NCBI RefSeq assembly: GCF_001445655.1
Contig: NZ_LNBE01000004.1
Coordinates: 1,612,001-1,676,000 of the forward strand
Source of the DNA: Streptomyces roseifaciens
GTDB taxonomy: Bacteria > Actinomycetota > Actinomycetes > Streptomycetales > Streptomycetaceae
Direction of reading: 5' to 3'
DNA length: 64,000 bases
Part shown: one piece after another, positions 53,299 through 61,393 of the stretch
Numbering within the stretch: position 1 is the stretch's first letter
How the letters are laid out: each line of letters opens with the position of its first letter
The notes under the pieces: generated by a model
Databases searched by the model: none
What the model was told of the DNA's origin: nothing
The model's input: only the letters and a program-made list of their open reading frames with translations
Translations under genes and position numbers: made by a program

Positions 53299-54036
53299 TC
53301 AGGCTGTGATCCCCGCCGCCTCCACCAGGGCGCGGGCCGTGATCCGGCAGCCCTCCAGGGCGTGTTCGGCCGTGCTCGGGCGGAGGCGGCCCAGCGCCGG
53401 GTCGAACTCGCTTCCGAGGACTCCGGCGTGGTCCGTCCGCGGCTCCTCCAGCTGCACCGGCCACCCGTGCCCCTGGAACGCGGCGGCGCACTCCCACGAG
53501 GAGCGGATGTCCACCTGGGCGTCCACCGTGCCGTGCACGAGCCGCACCGGCACGGGGGAGGCCCCGGCCGGGAGGTCCGCGAGGTCCTTCAGGGGGACCG
53601 AGGCGGTGGTGCGGGCGGGCACGTCGTACCGGCCGGCCAGGCCCACGACGGCGGCCGGCCGCCATCCGCCGAACAGGTCCGGCCGCAGCGCCGTGGCCAC
53701 CGCCGCCCCCGCGCCGGCCGACCACCCCGCGACCACGACCCGGCCCGGGTCGCCGCCGAACTCCGCCGCGCGCTCCCGTACGAACGACAGGGAGTCCAGC
53801 AGGTGCGCCATGCCGCGGTCGGGGGCGTCGGAACGCCAGTCCGCGGCGAGGACCACGACCCCCTGCGCTGCCGCCGCCTCCGCGACGGGCCGCAGGATCT
53901 CCCGCTCGTCCGGTCCCATGCCGTGCCAGAGCAGGACGGCGGGCGCGGTCCCGGCACCGGGCGTCCTGTAGACGTCCACGGCCTTGCCGGTCGCGGTGCG
54001 GGCGAGGGTCCGTGTCACGCCGGTCTCCACGGTCAT
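53299..54036 (-). CDS. Alpha/beta-hydrolase (dienelactone-hydrolase-like)
   Basis: A 245-residue hydrolase. The nucleophile elbow is VVVAGWSAGAGAAVA (Ser in GWSAG, about residue 118), the Asp is in VHGTVDAQVDI and the His in TDHAGVLG. There is no signal. The ATG at 54036 follows a GAGCG site; an upstream start at 54111 would add 25 residues from Asn/Arg repeats (TTAGTCGT DNA repeats). It lies alone between convergent neighbours. Confidence 0.85.
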   Translation of the reverse strand: MTVETGVTRTLARTATGKAVDVYRTPGAGTAPAVLLWHGMGPDEREILRPVAEAAAAQGVVVLAADWRSDAPDRGMAHLLDSLSFVRERAAEFGGDPGRVVVAGWSAGAGAAVATALRPDLFGGWRPAAVVGLAGRYDVPARTTASVPLKDLADLPAGASPVPVRLVHGTVDAQVDIRSSWECAAAFQGHGWPVQLEEPRTDHAGVLGSEFDPALGRLRPSTAEHALEGCRITARALVEAAGITA

Positions 54037-54152
54037 GCTGGTGCGCTCCTGTCGTCGTCCGTTGTTAGTCGTTAGTCGTTTGTCGTTCGGCGTCCTGGTC
54101 TCTCCCGTCACTCTTTCACCGCGTCACTCCTCCGGCGCGGCACGTCACCCCT

Positions 54153-54734
54153 TCACCCCTTCGCCACGGCCAGGGAACTGTTCACCCGCGCCGCCGCGTT
54201 GGCGGCGTCGTCGACGGTGACGACGAAGTGCTTGCCGGACGTCAGCTCCAGCCACAGGGCGTCGCCCGCCCGCAGCGAGACCGCGGTCTGCCCGGGCAGC
54301 CAGCGGTACCCCCACCCGCCGAGCTCGCCCGGCCGGGTCGGCCTCGCCGACGCGTGCCGGATCCGGGACAGCCGTATCCGGCGCTGGAGAAAGGGGAGGA
54401 GGACGGAGCGGACGGTCACCCCGTGGGGCGTGACCGTGACCCGGACGGCGCCCGTGGCCAGCAGTGCCGCCGAAGCCGCCAGCAGGATCAGGAAGACGGA
54501 CCGCAAGTCCGCCGCCAGAACGGCGACCACCACGAACGCCACGGCGGACACCGCCCCCAGCACCACCATCCAGCCCGCCACGACCGTACGGCTCCAGGCC
54601 GCCGTCTCCGCCCCCGGGCCGCCTTGCGCGCTGCTGCTGTTCGTACCGCCGTTCGTGCTGCTGTTCGTACCGCCGTGCGTGCCGCTGTTCATGCTGCTGA
54701 CCCCGATCTCCCCCGAGCCGCCAAGATCGTGCAC
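54153..54734 (-). CDS. Membrane protein with bacterial PH-like domain
   Basis: A 193-residue protein. Residues 1-45 are a Ser/Gly/Asn/Thr repeat tail (SSTNGGTNSS). Two membrane segments follow (WMVVLGAVSAVAFVVVAVLA; SVFLILLAASAALLATGA). A C-terminal beta-rich domain (VRVTVTPHGVTVRSVLLPFL, WLELTSGKHFVVTVDDA) has the layout of a bacterial PH domain. ATG 54692 is an alternative start. It lies 50 bases downstream of the lasso B2 gene on the same strand, so it may be cotranscribed, but members of this family are common outside lasso clusters. Confidence 0.7.
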   Translation of the reverse strand: MHDLGGSGEIGVSSMNSGTHGGTNSSTNGGTNSSSAQGGPGAETAAWSRTVVAGWMVVLGAVSAVAFVVVAVLAADLRSVFLILLAASAALLATGAVRVTVTPHGVTVRSVLLPFLQRRIRLSRIRHASARPTRPGELGGWGYRWLPGQTAVSLRAGDALWLELTSGKHFVVTVDDAANAAARVNSSLAVAKG

Positions 54735-54784
54735 CTTGTTCGCATCACGCTAGAACAAGCGATCGTCCGCGACAAGAGCCTTCG

Positions 54785-55264
54785 TCACGGGACCCGTTGC
54801 AGCACCGTGTAGCCCAGCCGGACGTCGGGGTTGTCGGTCAGCACCGTGTCGTGGAGCTCGGCCCACGAGTGGAAGGCCTGGGACGGGGAGGGCGCGGCGC
54901 GGCCCCGCGCCACCGTCATGCGTGCGGGCAGGCCGAGGGCGCACAGATAGGTGGTCAGGGCCAACGACCTCGCCAGGCAGGGACCGTTGGGCAGCATCGC
55001 GCGGAGCACCAGCTGGGCGCCGAGGATCTCCCGGCGGGCCAGCCGCACCGCCGTGCCCGGGGACAGGCCGGACAGGGCGGCCGAGCCCCGGGCGGGCCGG
55101 GCCCGGCACAGGTACGGGTACGCCCCGCGCCAGCCGCGTCGCCGGTACAGCCACAGCGCCCGGGCCGTGCGGGCGAGGGCGACGGCCCGCAGGCGGAGCG
55201 GGACCGCCGGCGGCGGCGGGCCCTCCCGGGGGCCGTCCAGGAAGAACTCCCAGTCCGCGGTCAC
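54785..55264 (-). CDS. Lasso peptide leader protease (B2, McjB C-terminal-type)
   Basis: A 159-residue transglutaminase-fold cysteine protease. The catalytic triad is visible: Cys96 in GPCLARSLALTTYL, His132 in AFHSWAEL and Asp144 in VLTDNP, matching the C-H-D spacing of McjB (His-Asp 12 residues apart in both). It cleaves the precursor leader after the Thr-2 site. GTG 55264 overlaps the B1 stop (GTGA), so B1 and B2 are coupled as a split McjB, as in actinobacterial lasso clusters. Confidence 0.93.
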   Translation of the reverse strand: MTADWEFFLDGPREGPPPPAVPLRLRAVALARTARALWLYRRRGWRGAYPYLCRARPARGSAALSGLSPGTAVRLARREILGAQLVLRAMLPNGPCLARSLALTTYLCALGLPARMTVARGRAAPSPSQAFHSWAELHDTVLTDNPDVRLGYTVLQRVP

Positions 55265-55569
55265 CGCTCCGCCCTCCGCAGGCGGCGCCTGCGCGGCGGG
55301 CACCCGCCGTCGCCGAGCAGCAGGGACCGCTCGCCCAGCCGGTCGGCGAGGCCGGCCAGCCCGGCGGCCAGCGTCGCGTCGTCCGCGTCGAAGTCCTCGC
55401 GCAGCCGGGCGACGGCCGCGGGCACGGAGTCGCAGGCCAGGGCGGTGCGCAGCATGTATGTGGCCGTGGAGTTGAGGGACAGGCAGACACCGCGGCGGGT
55501 GTCGAGGATGAGGCCGGCGTCGTCGGTGTCGTCGAAGACGGCGTGCTCGGCCAGGCCGATCAGAGGCAT
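55261..55569 (-). CDS. Lasso RRE protein (B1, PqqD-like)
   Basis: A 102-residue recognition element of the PqqD-like winged-helix fold. It reads LIGLAEHAVFDDTDDAGLIL, then DTRRGVCLSLNSTATYMLRT, followed by helices VPAAVARLREDFDADDATL. It should bind the YxxP motif of the precursor leader and deliver it to B2 and C. ATG 55569 overlaps the C stop by 10 bases. The last 20 residues are Arg-rich, perhaps extra. It is between C and B2, the normal order. Confidence 0.92.
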   Translation of the reverse strand: MPLIGLAEHAVFDDTDDAGLILDTRRGVCLSLNSTATYMLRTALACDSVPAAVARLREDFDADDATLAAGLAGLADRLGERSLLLGDGGCPPRRRRLRRAER

Positions 55570-57308
55570 CGGGTGAATCCCCTCCGCTTCGCGGGCGTGC
55601 GCCGCGCGTCGCTGCGCAGGAACAGCTCGGTCATGGCGGTGCTGAGCAGGGTGTCCGCGTTGAGGCGCAGCCGTGCGGGCTCGGCCAGGACGTCGGCGAG
55701 CCGGAGGGGGTCGACGATGCCCATGCGGACGAGGTGCGCCTCCGGCCCGCCGATGAGGGCGGCGAGGACGTGGCGGTGGCCGAGGACGTAGTCCTTGTGC
55801 GGGGAGCCGGGCCACAGCCGGCCGTGCCGCCGCCAGACGGCCGCGGGGAACCGGCTGGAGAGCATCAGCCGGAGCACCGGCTTGGTGATCAGCCGCCCCT
55901 GGTGCGGCAGGAGCCGGTAGGCGTCCGGCATGCGGGCGGAGAGCCGCCGCAGGCCCTTGCTGCCCAGGGGGTTGCACAGCTGGATGCCGCGGGGCCGCCA
56001 GAGGGTCAGGTTCGCGCAGTGCTCCTGCGGCGTGAGACCGGGGTGCTCCTGCGGGGCGCCCGCGTCGGCGGGAGGGCCGTCCCGCTCGGCGGCGAGCGGG
56101 GTGAGGAAGTCCGCGTACCGCGCACCGCCGCGCCCGGGCGTGCCGTCGTCGAGCAGGGAGGAGCCGGGCGAGGCGCTGCGCAGGATGCGGGGGAGCTCCC
56201 AGCGCGAGGTGAGCAGCCCCCGGCACAGGACGGCCTTCTCGCGCGCGGGCAGGTCGCCGGTGAGCACGCCGTGCAGCCCGTAGCGCGCCGGGCCGAAGAT
56301 CCGGTCGCCCTCGCGGCCCCAGGCGAGGAAGGTGATCCCGTCCCGGGCGACGCGCTCGGCGGTCTGTTCGAGCCACCGGTAGGCCGTGTGGTTGTACGGG
56401 TGGGGGAACTCCCACCGCTCGTCCAGGTATCCGGCGCCGTGGTCCGTCACGACCGGCACGAACGGCACCCCCAGGTGCTCGCAGACCGCCCGGGCGTACC
56501 CGGACTCGTCCGCGAGGGGGTCCCGGGTGGCCCGGTGGTAGGCGACGACGTCGGCGCCGGCCGCCGCCAGGGCCGCGAGCACGGCCGCGGAGTCCAGGCC
56601 GCCGCTGAGCAGGATGCCGGTGCGGCCGCGGCCGGCGAACGGCCGTACGGATTCCAACAGGAGGTCCCAGGCGGTCGCGGCGTACTCCGCCATCGTGGTG
56701 CGCGCGGGCAGCTCCAGAGGGGTCACCGGGTCGTACGCGGCCGTGGTCACCGCCCCGCGCTCGACGGTGACGATCCGGCCGGGCGGGACGGGGGTGACGC
56801 CGGGGTAGACGAAGACCGTCTCGCCGCGGCAGGAGCGCCGGACGGCCTCCGGGTCGAACTCCCCGGGGCCGTCGAGCAGGTCGGTCGGGTCGGTGGAGAA
56901 CCGCAGCAGGTCCGTGGAGTACCGGTAGTGCAGGCCCTCCTCGCCCGCGGCGCTGCGGAAGAGGAACACCCGGTGGTCTGTGACCAGCGCCCCGGCCAGT
57001 TCGCCGGGCAGGCGGGCCAGTTCCGCGTGGCGGCCCTCCTTGAGGGCGTCCACGAGCCGCCCGACCCACGCGGGCGTGACCGGGCCGCGGACGACGCCGG
57101 TCAGCAGGAGTCTCTCCCGCTCGGAGGGGAACGGCACCCGGGGCGTCCCCGGCGCCGCCCACTGGACGAGGTGGCGGCCGGGGTCGGACCAGGCCGGGCG
57201 CTGTCCGAAGGGGGCGGTCACGTACGAGATGCGGGGCGGGTCGCCGCCGAACGGGACGCGTCCGTAGCAGCCCAGGTAGTCACCGACGGGTACAGGGACG
57301 GGCTCCAT
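55560..57308 (-). CDS. Lasso macrolactam synthetase (C, asparagine-synthetase-like)
   Basis: A 582-residue enzyme. The N-terminal glutaminase-like domain is degenerate (no Cys2; MEPVPVPVGDYLGCYGRVPF). The synthetase domain carries the PP-loop LLSGGLDSAAVLAAL (about residue 233) and the ATP-contact segment FLAWGREGDRIFG. This activates the side-chain carboxylate of Glu/Asp at ring position 7-9 as AMP ester and closes the macrolactam. ATG 57308 follows GGAAGGGAA. It is next to the precursor gene, the standard ACB1B2 layout. Confidence 0.93.
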   Translation of the reverse strand: MEPVPVPVGDYLGCYGRVPFGGDPPRISYVTAPFGQRPAWSDPGRHLVQWAAPGTPRVPFPSERERLLLTGVVRGPVTPAWVGRLVDALKEGRHAELARLPGELAGALVTDHRVFLFRSAAGEEGLHYRYSTDLLRFSTDPTDLLDGPGEFDPEAVRRSCRGETVFVYPGVTPVPPGRIVTVERGAVTTAAYDPVTPLELPARTTMAEYAATAWDLLLESVRPFAGRGRTGILLSGGLDSAAVLAALAAAGADVVAYHRATRDPLADESGYARAVCEHLGVPFVPVVTDHGAGYLDERWEFPHPYNHTAYRWLEQTAERVARDGITFLAWGREGDRIFGPARYGLHGVLTGDLPAREKAVLCRGLLTSRWELPRILRSASPGSSLLDDGTPGRGGARYADFLTPLAAERDGPPADAGAPQEHPGLTPQEHCANLTLWRPRGIQLCNPLGSKGLRRLSARMPDAYRLLPHQGRLITKPVLRLMLSSRFPAAVWRRHGRLWPGSPHKDYVLGHRHVLAALIGGPEAHLVRMGIVDPLRLADVLAEPARLRLNADTLLSTAMTELFLRSDARRTPAKRRGFTRCL

Positions 57309-57366
57309 GGCTTCCCTTCCGGGCCTTCCGACGGCCGTCCTGCGGCCTTCCGACGACGCGCGCTGC

Positions 57367-57519
57367 TCAGAGAAGGGATTCGGCCGGCCGGGGGAACCCG
57401 CCGTGGGCGGTCAGCTGTTCGACCGTGCCGAGCTCGTCGATCCGCGGCTCCACGTAGGGGCGCTTGGCCGCGGGCGGGTCGTCCGGCACCGGCCGGTCGG
57501 TGGCGTGCGTGCTCTCCAT
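57367..57519 (-). CDS. Lasso precursor peptide (A), short core
   Basis: A 50-residue peptide too small for ordinary gene finders. The leader (residues 1-38) has the RRE-recognition motif YVEPRI (residues 22-27), then ELGTVEQLTA. Cleavage is expected two residues after Thr37, giving core HGGFPRPAESLL (39-50). The only acidic residue in the core is Glu at core position 9, so the ring would be His1-Glu9 with a three-residue tail SLL; if the first Gly is the start, the ring is Gly1-Glu8. RBS AGGGGG lies 7 bases before ATG 57519. Encoded just upstream of C on the same strand. Threading with such a short tail is doubtful. Confidence 0.85.
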   Translation of the reverse strand: MESTHATDRPVPDDPPAAKRPYVEPRIDELGTVEQLTAHGGFPRPAESLL

Positions 57520-57698
57520 TGCGGTCCCCCTCTTTCCGCAGGGCACTGTGTCCGTCCCCCTCCACGGTCGGGCACTCCTGGCGCTCCCGCACAGGGGCTG
57601 CTGACGCGCTGGAGCGGCGCCCCGGAGCGGGCGCAGGGGCGCGCGGCGCGCGGACGCTCAGGTACCGGGGCGCGCGCCCGGACGGCGGTCACGCCGCG

Positions 57699-58511
57699 TC
57701 ATGCCGCCTCGATGAATCTCCGCACCATCGCCGCGAACACCTCCGGGTGCGACACATGCGGAATGTGGCCTGCACCTTCCAGGCCCCTCAGCTCCGCCCT
57801 CCGCATCGTCCGCGAGAGCTCGACCGTGACCGGCGGCAGCCACGACGGGCTCTCCGTCCCGTACGTCAGCAGTGCCGGCCCGGTGCAGGCGGACAGCCGG
57901 GTGAGGTCGAGGCTCGCCCAGCCGGGGTCGGACTGCTCGGCCGCGAACGCGCGGCTGTTGGCGACGAGGGTCGCGCGCACCCGGTCGGGCAGGGCCTCCC
58001 AGGAGCCCGGGCCGAGGGCGACCTCCTCCGTGAAGCGGCGCACCCCCTCGCCCGCCTCCCCGGCGAGGATCAGGGCCACCGCCGCGTCGATGCCGTCCTG
58101 CGCGGCCCGCATCAGCACGTGGACGGGGTCGTCGCCGCGGATGACGCCCAGCAGCGGGGGCTCGTGGGCGATGACGGTGCGCAGGAGGTCGGGGCGGCGG
58201 ACGGCCAGGCCCAGGGCGGTCGACGCGCCGAAGGAATTGCCGACGACGTGGGCCGGGGCGAAGCCGAGCGTCTGCAGCAGCGCGGCGAGGTCGTCCTCGT
58301 GCTCCCTGCGGGTGCCGCGGCCGGCGCCGCGGGTGCTGGCGCTGTGCCCGCGCCGGTCGTAGACGAGGACGCGGAAGGACTCCGCGAGGGCCGGGACGAC
58401 CGCCTGCCAGGTGTAGTGGTCGGTCAGCCCGCCGTGGACGAGGACCAGCGGCTCGCCCTCGCCCACGACCTCGTGGAAGAGCTCCGCGCCGCGCACGCGG
58501 ACTCGCGCCAT
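57699..58511 (-). CDS. Alpha/beta-fold hydrolase
   Basis: A 270-residue hydrolase of the alpha/beta family. The oxyanion segment is LVLVHGGLTDHYTWQAVVPA, the nucleophile elbow is VVGNSFGASTALG (Ser in GNSFG), and the catalytic His is in GAGHIPHVSHPEV. It resembles non-haem haloperoxidase or esterase-like proteins; the substrate is unknown. ATG 58511; an upstream start at 58577 is not supported by RBS. It ends 180 bases from the lasso precursor start and is not clearly part of that cluster. Confidence 0.88.
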   Translation of the reverse strand: MARVRVRGAELFHEVVGEGEPLVLVHGGLTDHYTWQAVVPALAESFRVLVYDRRGHSASTRGAGRGTRREHEDDLAALLQTLGFAPAHVVGNSFGASTALGLAVRRPDLLRTVIAHEPPLLGVIRGDDPVHVLMRAAQDGIDAAVALILAGEAGEGVRRFTEEVALGPGSWEALPDRVRATLVANSRAFAAEQSDPGWASLDLTRLSACTGPALLTYGTESPSWLPPVTVELSRTMRRAELRGLEGAGHIPHVSHPEVFAAMVRRFIEAA

Positions 58512-58710
58512 GCCGGGCCTCCCTTGCTCGGACGTGCCGCTCGGGCGCCCCGGTGGGTCCGGCCGCAGTCCGTCCATGACAGCCGCCGCGGCGCACCGTC
58601 CGCAAGACCGCCTCTTCCTGGTTCACCCGTTCGCACAGCGGGCGGGAAAGGGTGACACCCCGGGATCCCGGCTCCCTCCCGCGCGGGCGCCGCGGGGCGA
58701 TCATCGACGC

Positions 58711-59349
58711 ATGGACAAGACCCTTCACCTCGCCCAGCAGCCCGAGGCCGACGCCCTGCTCGGCCGCAGCCCGCTCGCCGCGCTGACGGGGATGCTGCTG
58801 GACCAGCAGATCCCCATGGAGTGGGCGTTCGCCGGTCCGTACGCCATCACTCAGCGGATGGGCCGCGACGACCTCGACGCGTACGAGATCGCCGCGTACG
58901 ACCCGGAGGCGTTCGCGGCGCTGCTGTCGGAGAAGCCGGCGGTGCACCGCTACCCGGGTGCGATGGCCAAGCGCGTCCAGCAGCTCTGCCAGTACCTGGT
59001 CGAGCACTACGGCGGCGAGGCGAGCGCGGTGTGGGAGGGCGCCGCGACCGGGGAGGAGCTGCTCCGGCGGCTCAAGGAGCTGCCCGGCTTCGGCGAGCAG
59101 AAGGCCCGCATCTTCCTCGCGCTGCTGGGCAAGCAGCTCGGGGTCGCGCCGGAGGGCTGGCGCGAGGCGGCCGGAGCCTACGGCGAGGAGGGCTCCTACC
59201 GTTCGGTCGCGGACATCACCGGGCCCGAGTCGCTGGCCAAGGTGCGGGAGCACAAGCAGGAGGTGAAGCGCGCCGCCAAGGAGGGGGCGGCCAAGAAGGC
59301 GACCGTCCGGCCCGCCAGGAGGACCCCGCGGCAGACGAAGCAGGGCTGA
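58711..59349 (+). CDS. HhH-GPD-type DNA repair protein
   Basis: A 212-residue helical protein of the actinobacterial HhH-GPD base-excision family. N-terminal region contains LTGMLLDQQIPMEWAFAGPY. The helix-hairpin-helix is LKELPGFGEQKARIFLALLG (about residues 123-142). The C-terminus is a basic Lys/Arg/Ala tail (REHKQEVKRAAKEGAAKKAT), perhaps DNA-binding. The catalytic Asp of true glycosylases is not obvious, so activity may differ. ATG 58711. Divergent from the hydrolase gene. Confidence 0.85.
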   Translation: MDKTLHLAQQPEADALLGRSPLAALTGMLLDQQIPMEWAFAGPYAITQRMGRDDLDAYEIAAYDPEAFAALLSEKPAVHRYPGAMAKRVQQLCQYLVEHYGGEASAVWEGAATGEELLRRLKELPGFGEQKARIFLALLGKQLGVAPEGWREAAGAYGEEGSYRSVADITGPESLAKVREHKQEVKRAAKEGAAKKATVRPARRTPRQTKQG

Positions 59350-59377
59350 CCCCGCCCGCGCCCGGCCCGGCCGCCGG

Positions 59378-60076
59378 TCAGGTCAGGCGGGAGACCGCGC
59401 GCAGGTCCGGCGCACGCTCGCGCAGCCGGGCGAGGAGGTCGTCGGCGGCGGCGTGCAGCGCGTCGAGCGGCATGGGGCCGAGCCGCTCCAGCAGGAACAG
59501 GGCGCTCGTGGACTTCTCGGTGATGCGGGTGCGGACGCACTGGCGGTGGTTCCAGCGGCGGCAGGTGACGCCGAGGTCGTCGCGCCAGATCACCTCGCCG
59601 GGCTCGGGGTGCTCGACGGCCGGCGCGCCGCCGGCCACCGTGTCGAACGGCTCGTCGCCGGTGGCCCGTACCAGGCGCGGCGCGCCGGCGTACGCGGCCA
59701 GGTCCTCGCCGCCGACCGGGAGGCGGTGCGCGACGGACACGGCGTTGTAGACGTCGACCAGGAGGTTGACCTCGGGCAGGCCCGCGGGGGCGCGGCGGAT
59801 CAGGGCCTCGGCGCTGTTGCGCGTACGGCCCGGCTTGGCGCCGAACGCGCTGTAGGCCGAGCGCCAGGCGGCGATGTGGGGCTCCGCGGTGACGTCGAGG
59901 CCCTCGGCGGTCGCGGCGGCGCCGGCGAGCTGCTCGCGCGACCAGGGGTCGCTGGGGCCGGCGGGCAGCCCGTCCGCCGCGATCACCAGCACGGCGAAGT
60001 CGGGCCGCAGCGCGCGGACGGCCTCCTCCACGTGCACGCTCGCCGCCGCCGCTTCGAGATCCGGGTCCAGGGACAT
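59378..60076 (-). CDS. B3/4-domain protein (tRNA-editing-like)
   Basis: A 232-residue protein with the B3/B4 editing domain known from phenylalanyl-tRNA synthetase beta subunits, here as a free-standing protein. Recognisable parts are HIAAWRSAYSAFGAKPGRTR and LPEVNLLVDVYNAVSVAHRL, then WRDDLGVTCRRWNHRQCVRT. Free B3/4 proteins are believed to clear mischarged tRNA or bind free amino acids. ATG 60076 lies near AGGAGG; GTG 60088 is possible. Divergent from an XRE-cupin regulator. Confidence 0.88.
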   Translation of the reverse strand: MSLDPDLEAAAASVHVEEAVRALRPDFAVLVIAADGLPAGPSDPWSREQLAGAAATAEGLDVTAEPHIAAWRSAYSAFGAKPGRTRNSAEALIRRAPAGLPEVNLLVDVYNAVSVAHRLPVGGEDLAAYAGAPRLVRATGDEPFDTVAGGAPAVEHPEPGEVIWRDDLGVTCRRWNHRQCVRTRITEKSTSALFLLERLGPMPLDALHAAADDLLARLRERAPDLRAVSRLT

Positions 60077-60099
60077 GGACGGTGCCACCCTCCTGCAGT

Positions 60100-60131
60100 C
60101 GTTTGATTGAAATGGACGGTAGCATCAAACG
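60100..60131. promoter_or_regulatory. Operator candidate of the XRE-cupin regulator
   Basis: CGTTTGAT and ATCAAACG form a perfect 8-bp inverted repeat separated by 16 bases, in the 78-base gap between the divergent B3/4 and XRE-cupin genes. The spacing fits two turns of DNA, suiting a dimer or tetramer. Confidence 0.65.
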
Positions 60132-60154
60132 ACCGGATCCCGGGAGGCGCGAAG

Positions 60155-60775
60155 ATGACCGGCATGAGCGGGAACACCGAAGCAATGGCGGACGCGGGCG
60201 AGCCCGGCGACGACAGGTCCGTCATGGAGGCCGTCGCCGCCCGCGTGCGGGCCCTGCGCAAGGACCGGGGCTGGAGCCTCGACACCCTCGCCGCCCGCGC
60301 CCGGGTCAGCAAGGGCATGCTCGTCGCCCTGGAGAACGCCCGCTCCAACCCCAACCTCGCCACCCTGGTCCGTCTCTGCGACGCCTTCGGCGTCCCCCTG
60401 ACCGAGCTGCTGCAGCAGCCCGCGGCGCCGCTGCTGCAGGCCACCGCGCCCGACGGTCAGCCCGTCCTGTGGGCCGGCCCGGACGGCGGCAAGGGCGTGC
60501 TCGTCACCGGAGCCGCCCCGCCCGTGGGCGCCGAGCTGTGGCACTGGCGGCTCGCCCCCGGCGAGGAGCACCACAGCGAGGCCCACGTCCTCGGCACCGT
60601 GGAGCTCATCCATGTCCTGCGCGGCACCCTCGCCGTCACCGCCGGCGGACAGGAAGTGGTCCTTCCGCAGGGGTACGGTCTCCGCATGGCGGGCGATCAC
60701 CCCCACTCCTACGCGAACCGTACGGAGTCGGAAGTCGAGTACTCCGGAGTGGTGCTCGTACCGCCGCACGGCTGA
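60155..60775 (+). CDS. XRE-family regulator with cupin domain
   Basis: A 206-residue protein. The XRE HTH is at about residues 22-75 (VRALRKDRGWSLDTLAARAR, SKGMLVALENARSNPNLATL). A cupin domain follows (HWRLAPGEEHHSEAHVLGTV, then LIHVLRGTLAVTAGGQEVVL and GDHPHSYANRT) that should bind a small effector, often an amino acid. ATG 60155 with GGAGG upstream. It likely controls itself and the divergent B3/4 gene through the CGTTTGAT palindrome; an amino-acid or aminoacyl-tRNA signal would make sense. Confidence 0.9.
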   Translation: MTGMSGNTEAMADAGEPGDDRSVMEAVAARVRALRKDRGWSLDTLAARARVSKGMLVALENARSNPNLATLVRLCDAFGVPLTELLQQPAAPLLQATAPDGQPVLWAGPDGGKGVLVTGAAPPVGAELWHWRLAPGEEHHSEAHVLGTVELIHVLRGTLAVTAGGQEVVLPQGYGLRMAGDHPHSYANRTESEVEYSGVVLVPPHG

Positions 60776-60941
60776 CCCCGTATGGACGGCCGGAGTGCCC
60801 CGACTGTGTCCACAGGCTGTGGGTAATGTCCCGGACGGTGCGCCGAGCGGTCCCCGCTGCTCCTGGTATGCGGCCGATTGTCGCCTTCGCGCTCCCGTGC
60901 CGTGGCTGCGCCGGGAGCCTGTCGCCCGGTAGGCTTTCCGT

Positions 60942-61238
60942 GTGATCTTCAAGCGCATCGGAAACGGGCGGCCGTACCCCGACCACGGCCGGGAGAGCAC
61001 CCGGCAGTGGGCGGACGTCGCCCCGCGCCCGGTGCGGCTCGACCAGCTGGTGACCACCAAGCAGCAGCTCGACCTGGAAACCCTGCTGGCCGAGGACTCG
61101 ACCTTCTACGGCGACCTCTTCGCCCACGTCGTCAAGTGGCACGGCGACCTCTACCTCGAGGACGGCCTGCACCGCGCCGTGCGCGCCGCGCTCCAGCAGC
61201 GCCAGGTGCTGCACGCCCGCGTGCTCGAACTGGGCTAG
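60942..61238 (+). CDS. VapB-like conserved small protein
   Basis: A 98-residue protein starting with GTG 60942 and ending AARVLELG. Its core LTTKQQLDLETLLAEDSTFY, then FAHVVKWHGDLYLEDGLHRA, is conserved across actinobacteria, where it is often labelled VapB-family antitoxin. There is no toxin gene next to it, so the antitoxin label is doubtful. In streptomycetes this gene sits next to the LytR-C gene, as here. Confidence 0.8.
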   Translation: MIFKRIGNGRPYPDHGRESTRQWADVAPRPVRLDQLVTTKQQLDLETLLAEDSTFYGDLFAHVVKWHGDLYLEDGLHRAVRAALQQRQVLHARVLELG

Positions 61239-61393
61239 CCGGGGCCGGCCGCCCCGCCCGTCCGCCCGGGACCGCCGGGGGCCGGGGCCGTTCGGAGTCT
61301 GTTTCCGGCCGTTGTTCGGCCTTTCGGGTTGGGCCGCGCGAACCCATTGATCATTTAGTAGGCAGCGGCCCTGCCCCGCACTACGCTGCGCCC

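Noticed and set aside
60942..61238. VapBC toxin-antitoxin system
   Set aside because: No PIN-domain toxin gene adjoins the VapB-like protein; the neighbour is a LytR-C protein.
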